A program made the position numbers and the translations under genes. The notes beneath the pieces were generated by a model. It made no database searches. It was not told where the DNA came from and saw nothing but the letters and a program-made list of their open reading frames with translations. 64,000 nucleotides of DNA from Caldivirga sp. (GTDB taxonomy: Archaea > Thermoproteota > Thermoprotei > Thermoproteales > Thermocladiaceae), in the NCBI RefSeq assembly GCF_023256255.1, contig NZ_JAGDXD010000028.1, positions 62,001 to 126,000 on the forward strand, read 5' to 3'. Of the stretch, positions 36,252-44,020 are shown one piece after another; position 1 is the first letter of the stretch, and each line of letters starts with the position of its first letter.

Positions 36252-36471
36252 CGGTTACACGCTATGTAGTGAAACTAGGTTCATAACCTCAGCCTCAACA
36301 TTAAAAAGCTAAAGTCTTAACTTAGACGGCGCAAAGGGATTAATCCATCAGGGTTTAAGAGGAGTAAGGAGCATTACCACTGTTGCTGATTTCCCTATGA
36401 GATAGCAATTACTATTCATGCTAGTCATTCAACTAGGTAATAGGCAAGTACATTAACTTGGAGGGAAACCT

Positions 36472-36903
36472 CTAGACTAATACTGCATCAATCCCTATTC
36501 CCTTAATTGCCTTCACAGTGTCTGGGTTATCGTCAAAGTGAACTAAGATAGGATACTTACTTAGTACTCTAGCTAGGGCTTGTGTCTTGTAGACTGGGTC
36601 TGGGTCATGATTATCATTAGGCCTCATTATTAGGTCAATGAACCCCATTAATCCATAGTCCATAAGCTGCCTAATGGTGCATTGCCTCATTCTTTCAGGT
36701 CTACCAGTTAACAATAGTACGCCTAGTTTCCTCCTATTTAATGAATTAGCATACTCAATAGTATTAACCAGTGGTGAATCAAGGTGAAGCTTACCGCAGT
36801 CTAGGAAGCATTCCCAATTAACTGAACCATTAATGTAACATAACTTAAGCCTATTTGTTGAATCCACTAGTGTACCATCTATGTCGAAAGACACGTAGGC
36901 CAT
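36472..36903 (-). CDS. HAD-superfamily phosphatase-like protein
   Basis: 143 aa. Motif I FDIDGTLVDSTN near the start (nucleophile Asp and acid Asp), motif II LLLTGRPER, and a motif III/IV-like FDDNPDTVKAI near the end are visible. The minimal size fits small capless HAD phosphatases of the polynucleotide-phosphatase or acid-phosphatase type. Substrate unknown. It diverges from the threonine-synthase-like gene. Confidence 0.8.
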   Translation of the reverse strand: MAYVSFDIDGTLVDSTNRLKLCYINGSVNWECFLDCGKLHLDSPLVNTIEYANSLNRRKLGVLLLTGRPERMRQCTIRQLMDYGLMGFIDLIMRPNDNHDPDPVYKTQALARVLSKYPILVHFDDNPDTVKAIKGIGIDAVLV

Positions 36904-37132
36904 AACTCCCCTGTATGCGGCCCATTATATAATTTCTACTTCATAAGGCTAATTCTCAGCTAAACCTGTTAGTGTCTGTAGCTTTTTACGTGGCTATTCG
37001 TTGTTTCAATTACTTTTAATACCTTAATGCTAAGTGGGGGGAGTAAATGAGACTGAGTGATTAATTATCATTAAACATTAATCATGATGAAGGTCGAACC
37101 CTACTTAATAAGAGGAGACGCAACGTTAATAA

Positions 37133-38260
37133 TTGGTTCAATACAGTAACCGTGTGGAGTTTACATGCATATTATGCGGTTACAGAAGCCATGAACCAGG
37201 GGTATGTCCAAGATGCGGGCTACCACTGCTTTACAGGGTTAGCTTCAGTAAGTTTCACATAAGTAGCCTACCTGGAGTATGGAGGTACCTTAATGAGTTA
37301 CCGAAGCCTAATAAGCTAGTTAGCCTTGGTGAGGGCTTTACTAAGATTAGGAGGATTAACGGCATAATCATTAAATATGAAGGCAATAACCCCACTGGTA
37401 CATATTATGATAGGGGTTCAGCGGTTTTAGCTAGTCTTACTAATGATGGTGATGTTAAGTTAGTCTTCGAGGAGGATTTAACCAGGTCACTGGCATTATA
37501 CCTATCCATGGTGGGTATTAATGTTACGGTAAGTGTTAATTCTAATGTTGACCCAAGGGACCTACTCATACTGGCTAAGTTAAGTACTAGAGTATGCGTG
37601 AACTGTGTTAGGGATCCCTCAGTGGATTACTTTAACCCATTCCTAATAGAGGGCTTTAAGACAATATCATACGAGTTAATTGAACAATTAGGCGACTTAA
37701 GAACAGTCACAGTACCAGTGGAGAGAGGCGCGTTAATCCTTGCCTTAGTTAAGGGCTTCATGGAGCTTGAGGATAAGGGTATTATTAGTAATGCACCAAG
37801 GGTAATGGGAGTGCATGTGGGTTCACTTAAGAGCCCAATAGGTGATCAATTAAGGGAATTAGGTGTTAGCTTTATGAGTGTTAAGCCTGAGGACACTATT
37901 ACGGCTGTTGTTGAATTAGCTAAACACTCCGTGTTCGCTAGGCCAATCTCAGCCTCAGCCTACGTGGCGGCTAAGGATATTAATGAAGCTGTAGCCGTAG
38001 TATCTGGTTCACCTAAGGTTAGGGCTAGTTTCAATATGAGGACGAGGAGTAATAGGGCTCAGAGCCTTCAGGATGCAATACTAGCAAGGGCACCTAAGGG
38101 GGTACCATTAACAGCCTACAGTGTATGGAAGACTGTTGGTGAAGGATCATTACTAGGGGTGTATAAGGCCCTAGACTCATTAGCAAGTAGGGGCTTAGCC
38201 ACAGTCATGGTTAAGGTCATTGGGAGAAGGAAGGTTAAGTACTATGTGTTAGGTAAGTGA
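37133..38260 (+). CDS. threonine-synthase-like pseudoenzyme with wHTH tail
   Basis: 375 aa. An N-terminal zinc-ribbon lead-in (C12, C15, C25, C28) and LGEGFTKIRRING match threonine synthases. The PLP loop should read NPTGSFKDRG; here residues 86-95 are NPTGTYYDRG, so the Schiff-base Lys is Tyr92. The phosphate-binding STGN motif is also absent. The last 80 residues (about 295-375) look like a winged helix (PLTAYSVWKTVGEGSLLGVYKALDSL split by turns, then a basic wing VIGRRKVKYYVLG). I infer a non-catalytic sensor or regulator. TTG start. Confidence 0.75.
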   Translation: MVQYSNRVEFTCILCGYRSHEPGVCPRCGLPLLYRVSFSKFHISSLPGVWRYLNELPKPNKLVSLGEGFTKIRRINGIIIKYEGNNPTGTYYDRGSAVLASLTNDGDVKLVFEEDLTRSLALYLSMVGINVTVSVNSNVDPRDLLILAKLSTRVCVNCVRDPSVDYFNPFLIEGFKTISYELIEQLGDLRTVTVPVERGALILALVKGFMELEDKGIISNAPRVMGVHVGSLKSPIGDQLRELGVSFMSVKPEDTITAVVELAKHSVFARPISASAYVAAKDINEAVAVVSGSPKVRASFNMRTRSNRAQSLQDAILARAPKGVPLTAYSVWKTVGEGSLLGVYKALDSLASRGLATVMVKVIGRRKVKYYVLGK

Positions 38261-38443
38261 GCGCTTCCCTATTTACCGATACCTAATTACCATGAGTCTT
38301 TATAAACTAAAATAGTTAACTTAACACTATATCCAGTGCTTAAGCAATTCCGCACCTTAATGCAAGTTGGTTGAATAACGCGTGAGGAAGAAACCTTAAG
38401 CAGTAATGTCAAGAACTCTAGGATGACCTTACCTTGCATGCCG

Positions 38444-38887
38444 TTATTCCTGAGCCTCAATAGCCTTAAGTAGCCTCCTCAACTTTACGTACTGTTCTCT
38501 AAATTCCACGGTGGCGAAGGCTTGGAGTAATGCTATCGCTATTACTGCGACCGCATCAAATTTAACCATACCAAGGATTGCTAATATCGTGTAGGTTATT
38601 GTTAAGGCTGTAGCGGATCCCATGTAGAATGATGCCCTAGGCAACACGCTGGATCTGACTATTATGGCACCTTCAATTACGCCACTTTTCTTAATAGCCC
38701 TATAACCATCAGTATCCTTAATCACTAAGCCGAGTATCCTTAAATGCTCTAAGTGATGGTAAGCCAAGCCAGAGCTGGATAAGCCCAAAATCCTCTGAAC
38801 CTCCCTAGCACTCATAGCCCTACCCTCCCTAAGTAGAAGTAGGTAAATCCTCAATGCTGTTTCACCAAGCCTAACATCACTACCCAT
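38444..38887 (-). CDS. membrane-bound winged-helix regulator
   Basis: 147 aa. An N-terminal ArsR-like winged helix (about 8-70) with AREVQRILGLSSSGLAYHHLEHLRILGL as recognition region is followed by two membrane helices (about 88-106 and 110-128) and a charged tail. Archaeal HTH proteins with two TM helices are known as membrane-associated regulators of unknown signal. It is divergent from the anchored surface protein at 38980 with 92 bases between, so that gene is a likely target. Confidence 0.75.
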   Translation of the reverse strand: MGSDVRLGETALRIYLLLLREGRAMSAREVQRILGLSSSGLAYHHLEHLRILGLVIKDTDGYRAIKKSGVIEGAIIVRSSVLPRASFYMGSATALTITYTILAILGMVKFDAVAVIAIALLQAFATVEFREQYVKLRRLLKAIEAQE

Positions 38888-38979
38888 AGTAGTGAAGAAG
38901 CCTAGTTCTTTAAAACCTAGGCGTTAACACATCATGTACTACGTGGTAAGTAAATTAACCAGGTGAATTAACCCTTATT

Positions 38980-39936
38980 ATGAAACCCAGTCCACTGATA
39001 CCACTGGTGATTGTGGTAGTGGCATTAGCGATTGTAGTAGGTCAATTAACAAACTCATACGAAGTATCAATGAACACTACTAACGTAACAACAACCAATG
39101 GTACTTCCACTACAGTTACCACATCAGCTACTCCGCAGCAACCTGGGGAGCGGATTGATGTAATGATTATAAGCAATAATGGTTACGAAGCAGTATCCTT
39201 ATCATACCTAGTAAATGGTTCAAGGATACTTGCTGGAAAAGAGGCGTGGATTCATGAGAAATACCTCAACAATTCCTCATATTACTACGTTATAGTTCTT
39301 AATGAGTCTTCAGGTTGGTTTGGATACCTTAAAGTACCTGGTAGCGTATTGAATGAGGTTGTTAAGAATGGAACATATGCGGTGTATTCATGGATTATGT
39401 CTAACACTAGGCTTAAGCCCCTTGACCAATACCCTAAGTCAAGCCTTAGCATTATCATTAAGGCACCTAACGGTGAACTAATCAAGGGTGGTACACTGTG
39501 TATTTACTCAATGACTGGTAAACAACAATGCGTAAGGGTCACGAATGGTATAGTGAGGTTCAGTAACCTAACTACCGAACTGTACTTAGTATCCTACATA
39601 ATGATGCTTCACGATAATGTAACAATCAACGTTTATGGCTATACCGTAAGCACCATACTTATTATTGACCTTACAGGTAACTGGTTACTAATCCCGAATA
39701 ATGGAACAGTAACAGTAACACCACACGCTATGCTAGAGCAGATGACTTCATCAACTAACTCTTACTTAATTGCGGCAATCATACCAAGGGCAGCATCAAA
39801 ATACATTACATCTACGTCAATTGTTTTAGCACCAGTAGTCAGTGCAAATATTACTGCAGTAGCCCTAATGCTGATTGCGGTAATACTGGGTGGACTGGCG
39901 GCTCTACTAATATTGCCAAGAACAGTTAGGAAATAA
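38980..39936 (+). CDS. surface protein with TM at both ends
   Basis: 318 aa. Hydrophobic residues about 5-23 (signal anchor), a Thr/Asn/Ser-rich stalk (about 28-50, TTNVTTTNGTSTTVTTSAT), an exported domain of about 220 residues with many N-x-S/T sites, and a C-terminal membrane helix (about 290-313) before PRTVRK. Function unknown. The architecture parallels the Thr-rich protein at 309-2078. Confidence 0.65.
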   Translation: MKPSPLIPLVIVVVALAIVVGQLTNSYEVSMNTTNVTTTNGTSTTVTTSATPQQPGERIDVMIISNNGYEAVSLSYLVNGSRILAGKEAWIHEKYLNNSSYYYVIVLNESSGWFGYLKVPGSVLNEVVKNGTYAVYSWIMSNTRLKPLDQYPKSSLSIIIKAPNGELIKGGTLCIYSMTGKQQCVRVTNGIVRFSNLTTELYLVSYIMMLHDNVTINVYGYTVSTILIIDLTGNWLLIPNNGTVTVTPHAMLEQMTSSTNSYLIAAIIPRAASKYITSTSIVLAPVVSANITAVALMLIAVILGGLAALLILPRTVRK

Positions 39937-39956
39937 TTCACTGAAGGTAGATGTTG

Positions 39957-40601
39957 CTAACCCTCCTCCTCAACTATTGAACTAACCCTATTCATTACCT
40001 CACTAAGCCCCATCACCACTGCAATTGTACCTAAGAAACCCAGTACTGTATTGACTACCGTTAAAATGATTAATACTCCCCCAACTAACAATGTTGATGA
40101 ACGGTAATCATCACTAAGTCTCCACAGGATCACCGATAATACTGCATTACCAACAATGGCTAATACGATAATGGTTACGGTTAACATTATGAGTGGAGGC
40201 GCCATTTTAAGCATAAGTTGAGGATTATGCATTAGAGTATAAATCACCAGTACTAAGAGTAATACTCCTAGAATATAAGCTAGAATTATGGCTGCTAATC
40301 CAACACTGACGGCACCATATCGGGTCTCATTAACCTTAGCTAAGGTTAGGAAGCCCATTACCTTAAATACCATGGCCACAATCCCCATTATAATAATGAT
40401 CACTAGCATTATTACTAAGCCAAGTAGTAGCCATGAGAACTCACTAGTTACGCCTAGGAGTAATGAGGGTAATGCAGCCGTAGTATTCGTGAGTATTGCA
40501 GGGATGAAGCCAATAATTACGGCAACTAGGCTAGTGACTATAATGTATGCTACTAAGTCAAGTGCATACCCAATCCTTATTTTGCTAATACCCTTATGCA
40601 T
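39957..40601 (-). CDS. DUF973-like membrane protein
   Basis: 214 aa with five or six membrane helices. KISKIRIGYALDLV-like start, the LTLAKVNETRYGAVSVGLAAI loop and the closing LGLSEVMNRVSSIVEEEG fit the crenarchaeal DUF973 pattern as I know it. Function unknown. It converges on the surface-protein gene at 38980 (20-base gap). Confidence 0.6.
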   Translation of the reverse strand: MHKGISKIRIGYALDLVAYIIVTSLVAVIIGFIPAILTNTTAALPSLLLGVTSEFSWLLLGLVIMLVIIIIMGIVAMVFKVMGFLTLAKVNETRYGAVSVGLAAIILAYILGVLLLVLVIYTLMHNPQLMLKMAPPLIMLTVTIIVLAIVGNAVLSVILWRLSDDYRSSTLLVGGVLIILTVVNTVLGFLGTIAVVMGLSEVMNRVSSIVEEEG

Positions 40602-40682
40602 TAAGGATGAGCTAATAGCTATATCATTATTACTGAATTTAAAAAATTAATCAGCAAAATAACGTAAGCATTACCACATGCA

Positions 40683-40735
40683 AACCTAGGTTAGAATCAA
40701 TCTAGGGTTTATTAACCCTGGAGTCAACCTAGGGG
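40683..40735 (+). promoter_or_regulatory. repeated dyad motifs ahead of 40738
   Basis: AACCTAGGTT (40683-40692, a perfect palindrome), AGGGTTTATTAACCCT (a 6-bp stem around TATT) and CAACCTAGGG all lie within 53 bases before the next start. The middle dyad contains the TATA-like TTTATTA about 30 bases upstream of 40738. Autoregulation or a shared repressor is possible. Confidence 0.35.
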
Positions 40736-40737
40736 TA

Positions 40738-41148
40738 ATGGCGATAAATGCCTGGGAACTGGCTACAGAGTATGTTAATTCACTGGGTGGGTTAAGGCCA
40801 CTACTAATAATCATGCATGGACCATGGGTATCCGGTGAAGCCTACGTAATGGAACCTAAACCCCCACTAAGTATAATAATTATTGCCAATGATACCTCAG
40901 TGGGCATTAAGGAGACGGAGGTGGGTGGGTTAAGGATAGTGGCTAGGTTCCTCACCCCTGACCTAGCCCTTAGCCTAGTTAAGCAGGGTGATGAGGAGCT
41001 TATTAACGCTGTTTACTCAGGCTCATTCCTGGTTAAGGACGAGGAATACTATAGGCTCCTTGAGGATACTATAAATGGGGAAATAAGGAGTGGTAGATTA
41101 ACGTGGGATAGTAAGAGGGGGGTTTGGGTTAAGGCAACATTAAGGTGA
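40738..41148 (+). CDS. hypothetical protein, faintly nucleotidyltransferase-like
   Basis: 136 aa, not recognised. IIMHGPWVSGEAYVMEPKPP followed by the strand LSIIIIAND is arranged like a minimal nucleotidyltransferase (G-S/x-W...D-x-D), but the Asp pair is missing, so if related it is inactive. Codon use is ordinary. It converges on the DMT carrier gene with a 1-base gap. Confidence 0.5.
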   Translation: MAINAWELATEYVNSLGGLRPLLIIMHGPWVSGEAYVMEPKPPLSIIIIANDTSVGIKETEVGGLRIVARFLTPDLALSLVKQGDEELINAVYSGSFLVKDEEYYRLLEDTINGEIRSGRLTWDSKRGVWVKATLR

Positions 41149-41149
41149 A

Positions 41150-41983
41150 CTAAGCTGATTTAATAACAAGGAGTAGGCCAATCATAGTCACTGCAGTACC
41201 CATTAATTCAGGGGTTGTTAACCGTGACTTAAGTATTAATGCGCTGAAGTAGAGGGCTAAGATTGGGGTTAGTAATAGTATTGATGATACAGTGCTAGGT
41301 CTCTCGCTACTAACCGCCTTAAACCAGAGTATGAAGCCCAGTATCTGAGCATCAGCGACAACCAGTAGCACCAGCAGTATGCCCCTGAGTGTTAGTGACA
41401 ATGCTGGGTCAATGGGTAAGGCCAGGGCTGTTACTGGTATTGATAAGACTGATGATGATGCATTAGTTACAAGCGGATCAATGTCCCTGAACCACATTGC
41501 ATATAGTATGGTTCCAAGACCCCACAGTAAACCAGCCACTAAACCCACAATAACCCCTAAGCTTAGGAACACTGAACTGGTGGAAGCCAATGCGACACCC
41601 GTAAAGCCCAGTATCAAGCCGATTACCCTCCCAAAGCTTAAACCATGCTTAAGTATTAATCTCTCAAAGAGAGCTACGAAGAGTGGCTGAGTATATATCA
41701 TTAATGCGGCTAAACCCGGGTTTGGGGAGTATAGTATTGACACATTTATTAAAACTAGGAAGAGACCCATGTTCAACACCGCAGTTATAAGCATCCTCAG
41801 GTTCAACACCAGTCTCCTCACCAACGGATACATTAATGCTGATGCGGCAATAACCCTAATCACGGCTATAACCATTGGCGACGCGTAAGCCTCCGCCATC
41901 CTAGTAAGTGGGTAAGCCACCCCCCATACTAAGGCTAAAGCAACGGAGTAGATTATACCACTGCTTAACCTACTCATCTGCAC
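41150..41983 (-). CDS. DMT-superfamily (EamA) transporter
   Basis: 277 aa with about ten membrane helices in two EamA repeats. YSVALALVWGVAYPLTRM near the start and the second-repeat AGLLWGLGTILYAMWF are characteristic, as is VSSILLLTPILALYFSALIL near the end. Members export or import amino acids, nucleotides or drugs; substrate not predictable. Confidence 0.88.
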   Translation of the reverse strand: MQMSRLSSGIIYSVALALVWGVAYPLTRMAEAYASPMVIAVIRVIAASALMYPLVRRLVLNLRMLITAVLNMGLFLVLINVSILYSPNPGLAALMIYTQPLFVALFERLILKHGLSFGRVIGLILGFTGVALASTSSVFLSLGVIVGLVAGLLWGLGTILYAMWFRDIDPLVTNASSSVLSIPVTALALPIDPALSLTLRGILLVLLVVADAQILGFILWFKAVSSERPSTVSSILLLTPILALYFSALILKSRLTTPELMGTAVTMIGLLLVIKSA

Positions 41984-42427
41984 CCCATCGAATTAACCCA
42001 GTAGTTTTAAGCTTAATTCATTTAGGTACTTTTCCTCAATTTAATCCTAGGTTTAAGTTCTATTAGGTAATAGGACGCTCATCTCTCTACGTACAGCTAA
42101 CATGCTGCATATATGTCTGGCTTAGCTTCAATCATGGGCAATCTCCCTATCACAAAAGATAATGGAGATACCTTGTGTTAAACCTGAGGTTTGAGGATGT
42201 GTATATTAGGTTTGTGGTTCATCACTATGCTTATAACTAAATTCGTAACCTTGCTCATTAGGGAATCAGAGTACCCTAATGTTTGTATCATAATTACTAA
42301 TTAAGTGCTAAGTTAAACTTATCATTACATAAACTTAGTTCAAAGTTAAATCCAAGTACCCTGTGGAGGTGACTGTAGGTTAGGTTCTTTAGGGTGTCTA
42401 TTGACGCCTTAAGGACCTAACCTTAGG
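41984..42427. other. gene-free stretch
   Basis: About 440 bases of AT-rich sequence with no supported gene. The only structure seen is a stem-loop with arms 42378-42393 and 42407-42422 (14 of 16 positions pair), near GGTTAGGT/ACCTAACC. It may be the left side of the scar around tRNA-Leu. Confidence 0.35.
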
Positions 42428-42728
42428 GTAGATATGTTTGCTTTGCCTTCCTATTCGGCTCAGCGGCGTTGGACAATGCGACTACGCAGAGCATTACTGA
42501 TACACCACCGGTATGTTGCAGAACCTTAGCTTCAGCATTATACTGGCTGGCCCAGACGCCTACATTGATGAGGTTTACGGTAAGTTTGGGTTAACGCAGG
42601 CTGATAGAGAATGGTTGAGGATGGACTTAACCCCTAGGTTACTTGGTGAGTACGCTATGGGTATATTATACTCGCCACCAGCCAGTAGGCACGTCTTCAT
42701 TAAGCTTGAGGAAAACGCTCTAGCCTAA
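42428..42728 (+). pseudogene. C-terminal remnant of a P-loop-type ATPase
   Basis: An open frame from 42513 reads IILAGPDAYIDEVYGKFGLT, QADREWLRMDLTPRLLGEYA and a short end, typical in tone of the last 70 residues of VirB4/HerA-like ATPases on crenarchaeal plasmids. A different frame at about 42430-42502 (FAFLFGSAALDNATTQSITD) continues it upstream, so there is a frameshift near 42500. The Walker motifs are missing. Family assignment is inference. Confidence 0.4.
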
Positions 42729-42897
42729 TGATTATTGTTACTTTCACCCCCTTCTCGTTTAGTATCCTCCATAATTCATTGTACTCGGTGGGTAGGGTTA
42801 TTATGAATTGCCTACTATGCTTAATCACGCTCCTCCCCCTGAGTACCATGCCGTGCCTGAGGGATTCCAGGAGTAGGGCAACCTCCAGGTTATCCAT
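42700..42897 (-). CDS. small AbrB/antitoxin-like DNA-binding protein
   Basis: 65 aa. RGRSVIKHSRQFIITLPTEY followed by NELWRILNEKGVKVTIII has the swapped-hairpin pattern (x-S-x-x-x-x-x-x-I-T-L-P) of AbrB/SpoVT-like or plasmid small regulators. It overlaps the ATPase remnant by 29 bases on the other strand and ends near tRNA-Leu. Probably part of the same accessory remnant, though itself intact. Confidence 0.45.
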   Translation of the reverse strand: MDNLEVALLLESLRHGMVLRGRSVIKHSRQFIITLPTEYNELWRILNEKGVKVTIIIRLERFPQA

Positions 42898-42950
42898 AGG
42901 CTTATTCTAGGCTGGTTTTAATTAGCCTATTCATACCCGTATGCATGGAA

Positions 42951-43038
42951 TGGTGCGGGGGGTGGGATTTGAACCCACGCAGGCCTACGCCAACGGATCT
43001 TGAGTCCGCCCCCTTTGACCAGGCTCGGGCACCCCCGC
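42951..43038 (-). tRNA. tRNA-Leu (anticodon CAA)
   Basis: Read on the minus strand: acceptor GCGGGGG pairs with CCCCCGC; D arm CCCGAGCCTGGTCAAAGGGGGC; anticodon loop CTCAAGA with anticodon CAA at 43002-43000; a long variable arm (about 15 bases) of the Leu/Ser class; T arm GTGGG-TTCAAAT-CCCAC; discriminator A; and an encoded CCA (42953-42951). No intron is present. All stems are GC-rich as expected in a hyperthermophile. Confidence 0.96.
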
Positions 43039-43133
43039 CATTAGGTAAGTTGCTATTAGGCTTTTAAACTTTCACGACTTGGAAACTCTTAACATTTTTA
43101 ACTCGGTTATTTTTGATTAAACTTCTGGGTGAA

Positions 43134-43143
43134 CCTTTAAGTA
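43134..43143 (+). promoter_or_regulatory. TATA-like box ahead of tRNA-like fragment
   Basis: CCTTTAAGTA lies about 25 bases before 43163, where a short transcript ending in the tRNA-like fragment would begin. Confidence 0.3.
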
Positions 43144-43162
43144 CATCTGCGTAAATTAACCT

Positions 43163-43212
43163 GAAGGGGGAAACCCGCTTCCCGCTCGGTAGCCCTTGGG
43201 TTCAAATCCCGG
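43163..43212 (+). ncRNA. tRNA 3'-half-like fragment
   Basis: GGGTTCAAATCCC (43198-43210) is a textbook T-arm, preceded by GGAAACCCGC, which looks like the 3' side of an anticodon arm. No matching 5' half (acceptor, D arm) is found upstream, and the T-stem needs two T-G pairs. It could be the 3' half of a split tRNA, which Caldivirga-type archaea are known to have, an attachment-site remnant, or a decayed tRNA. A TATA box is placed as for an independent short gene. Confidence 0.35.
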
Positions 43213-43383
43213 CTAGCTTACTGTAATATTATTATTCACTAAAAATAAGAAGTCATTTAAACTTATTAATAATACTCACATCAACGTTACCGTTACCTTA
43301 CAGCGTACTTAAAGGTTTGCCCTTTAAGATGAATAGTAAATCAGTAGAGGATTTATATACTAAGTAGCCGCATAGCTTAACGC

Positions 43384-43673
43384 ATGAGTAGTATTGAGGG
43401 ACTGCTGAGGAGGTTATTAAGGCGCTCGCTGAGAAATATAGAATACCAGAGTACCAAGAGTTCATAAAGGAAGGTCAATGGTACACCTATCTGCTTGGCA
43501 TGGCTAGCAGGACATTAGCTAAGGAGCTAGGCTATTGGGTGCTTGATGGTTAGAATGTTGCATATGACCTACACGTATGGGGATTCCATGAGGGAAAATA
43601 CGCAATTAACCACGTGAAGGTGAGTATCATTAAGATAGAGGAGATGATTAGTGAAGCTAAGAAGTTACTCTAA
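43384..43673 (+). pseudogene. PaREP1-family protein, frameshifted with in-frame stop
   Basis: From 43404 the frame reads AEEVIKALAEKYRIPEYQEF, later YTYLLGMASRTLAKELG, then TAG at 43551 where a Trp (TGG) is expected, then NVAYDLHVWGFHEGKYAINH and a normal end. This is the PaREP1 pattern (helical HEPN-like repeats, W-H-x-A-Y-D-L-H-V). The ATG at 43384 is in another frame, so there is also a frameshift near 43398. PaREP1 genes are multicopy in Thermoproteales and of unknown function. Confidence 0.65.
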
Positions 43674-44020
43674 CCTCCTCTCCAAAGAAACCATTAGGCA
43701 TAGCGATACTGCAGTTTTTCAAGTGCTTCGCATCAAAACTATACTGAGTGAGAATTAATCTAAAACCTTGAATAGGTTGAGAGGGAATCTAGGAGAATGC
43801 GACAATGCAGCAATTCTTAATGAGAATACAATACATACATTAATACATGATGGCTTATTTTACATAATAATCCACAACATCAATAATGAGGGGGCTGAAG
43901 CCGGGGAAAACCCGCAATGTGCTTAAATATGATGTACCTAAAACCTAGCCCCTTGGGAAAAGGATAGCCCACAGAATTATATGGTTAAATATTTTAAAGT
44001 TTAAACCTTCTCCATTTAGT
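43674..44020. other. gene-free stretch before the fucosidase
   Basis: About 350 AT-rich bases. No gene was recognised. The only site supported is the TATA-like AATATTTTAAAG at 43988-43999 serving the next gene. Confidence 0.4.
43988..43999 (+). promoter_or_regulatory. TATA box of the fucosidase gene
   Basis: AATATTTTAAAG is centred about 27 bases before ATG 44021, predicting a leaderless mRNA. Confidence 0.5.

Larger units (their letters stand above)
35232..36471. other. decayed accessory stretch
   Basis: About 1.2 kb with no confident full gene. It contains a possible one-helix protein (35484-35771), the tail and end hairpin of a tnpB-like element (35844-36017), and a doubtful zinc-ribbon frame (36024-36251). 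35232-35483 and 36252-36471 show nothing recognisable. The GC-rich 120 bases at 35875-36000 contrast sharply with the AT-rich flanks. Confidence 0.5.

Noticed and set aside
37133-38260. active threonine synthase
   Set aside because: The PLP-binding Lys is replaced by Tyr92 and the phosphate-binding motif is missing, so an active enzyme call is not supported.
43160-43212. complete tRNA gene
   Set aside because: No acceptor 5' strand or D arm can be found upstream and the T-stem contains two T-G pairs; only a fragment is reported.
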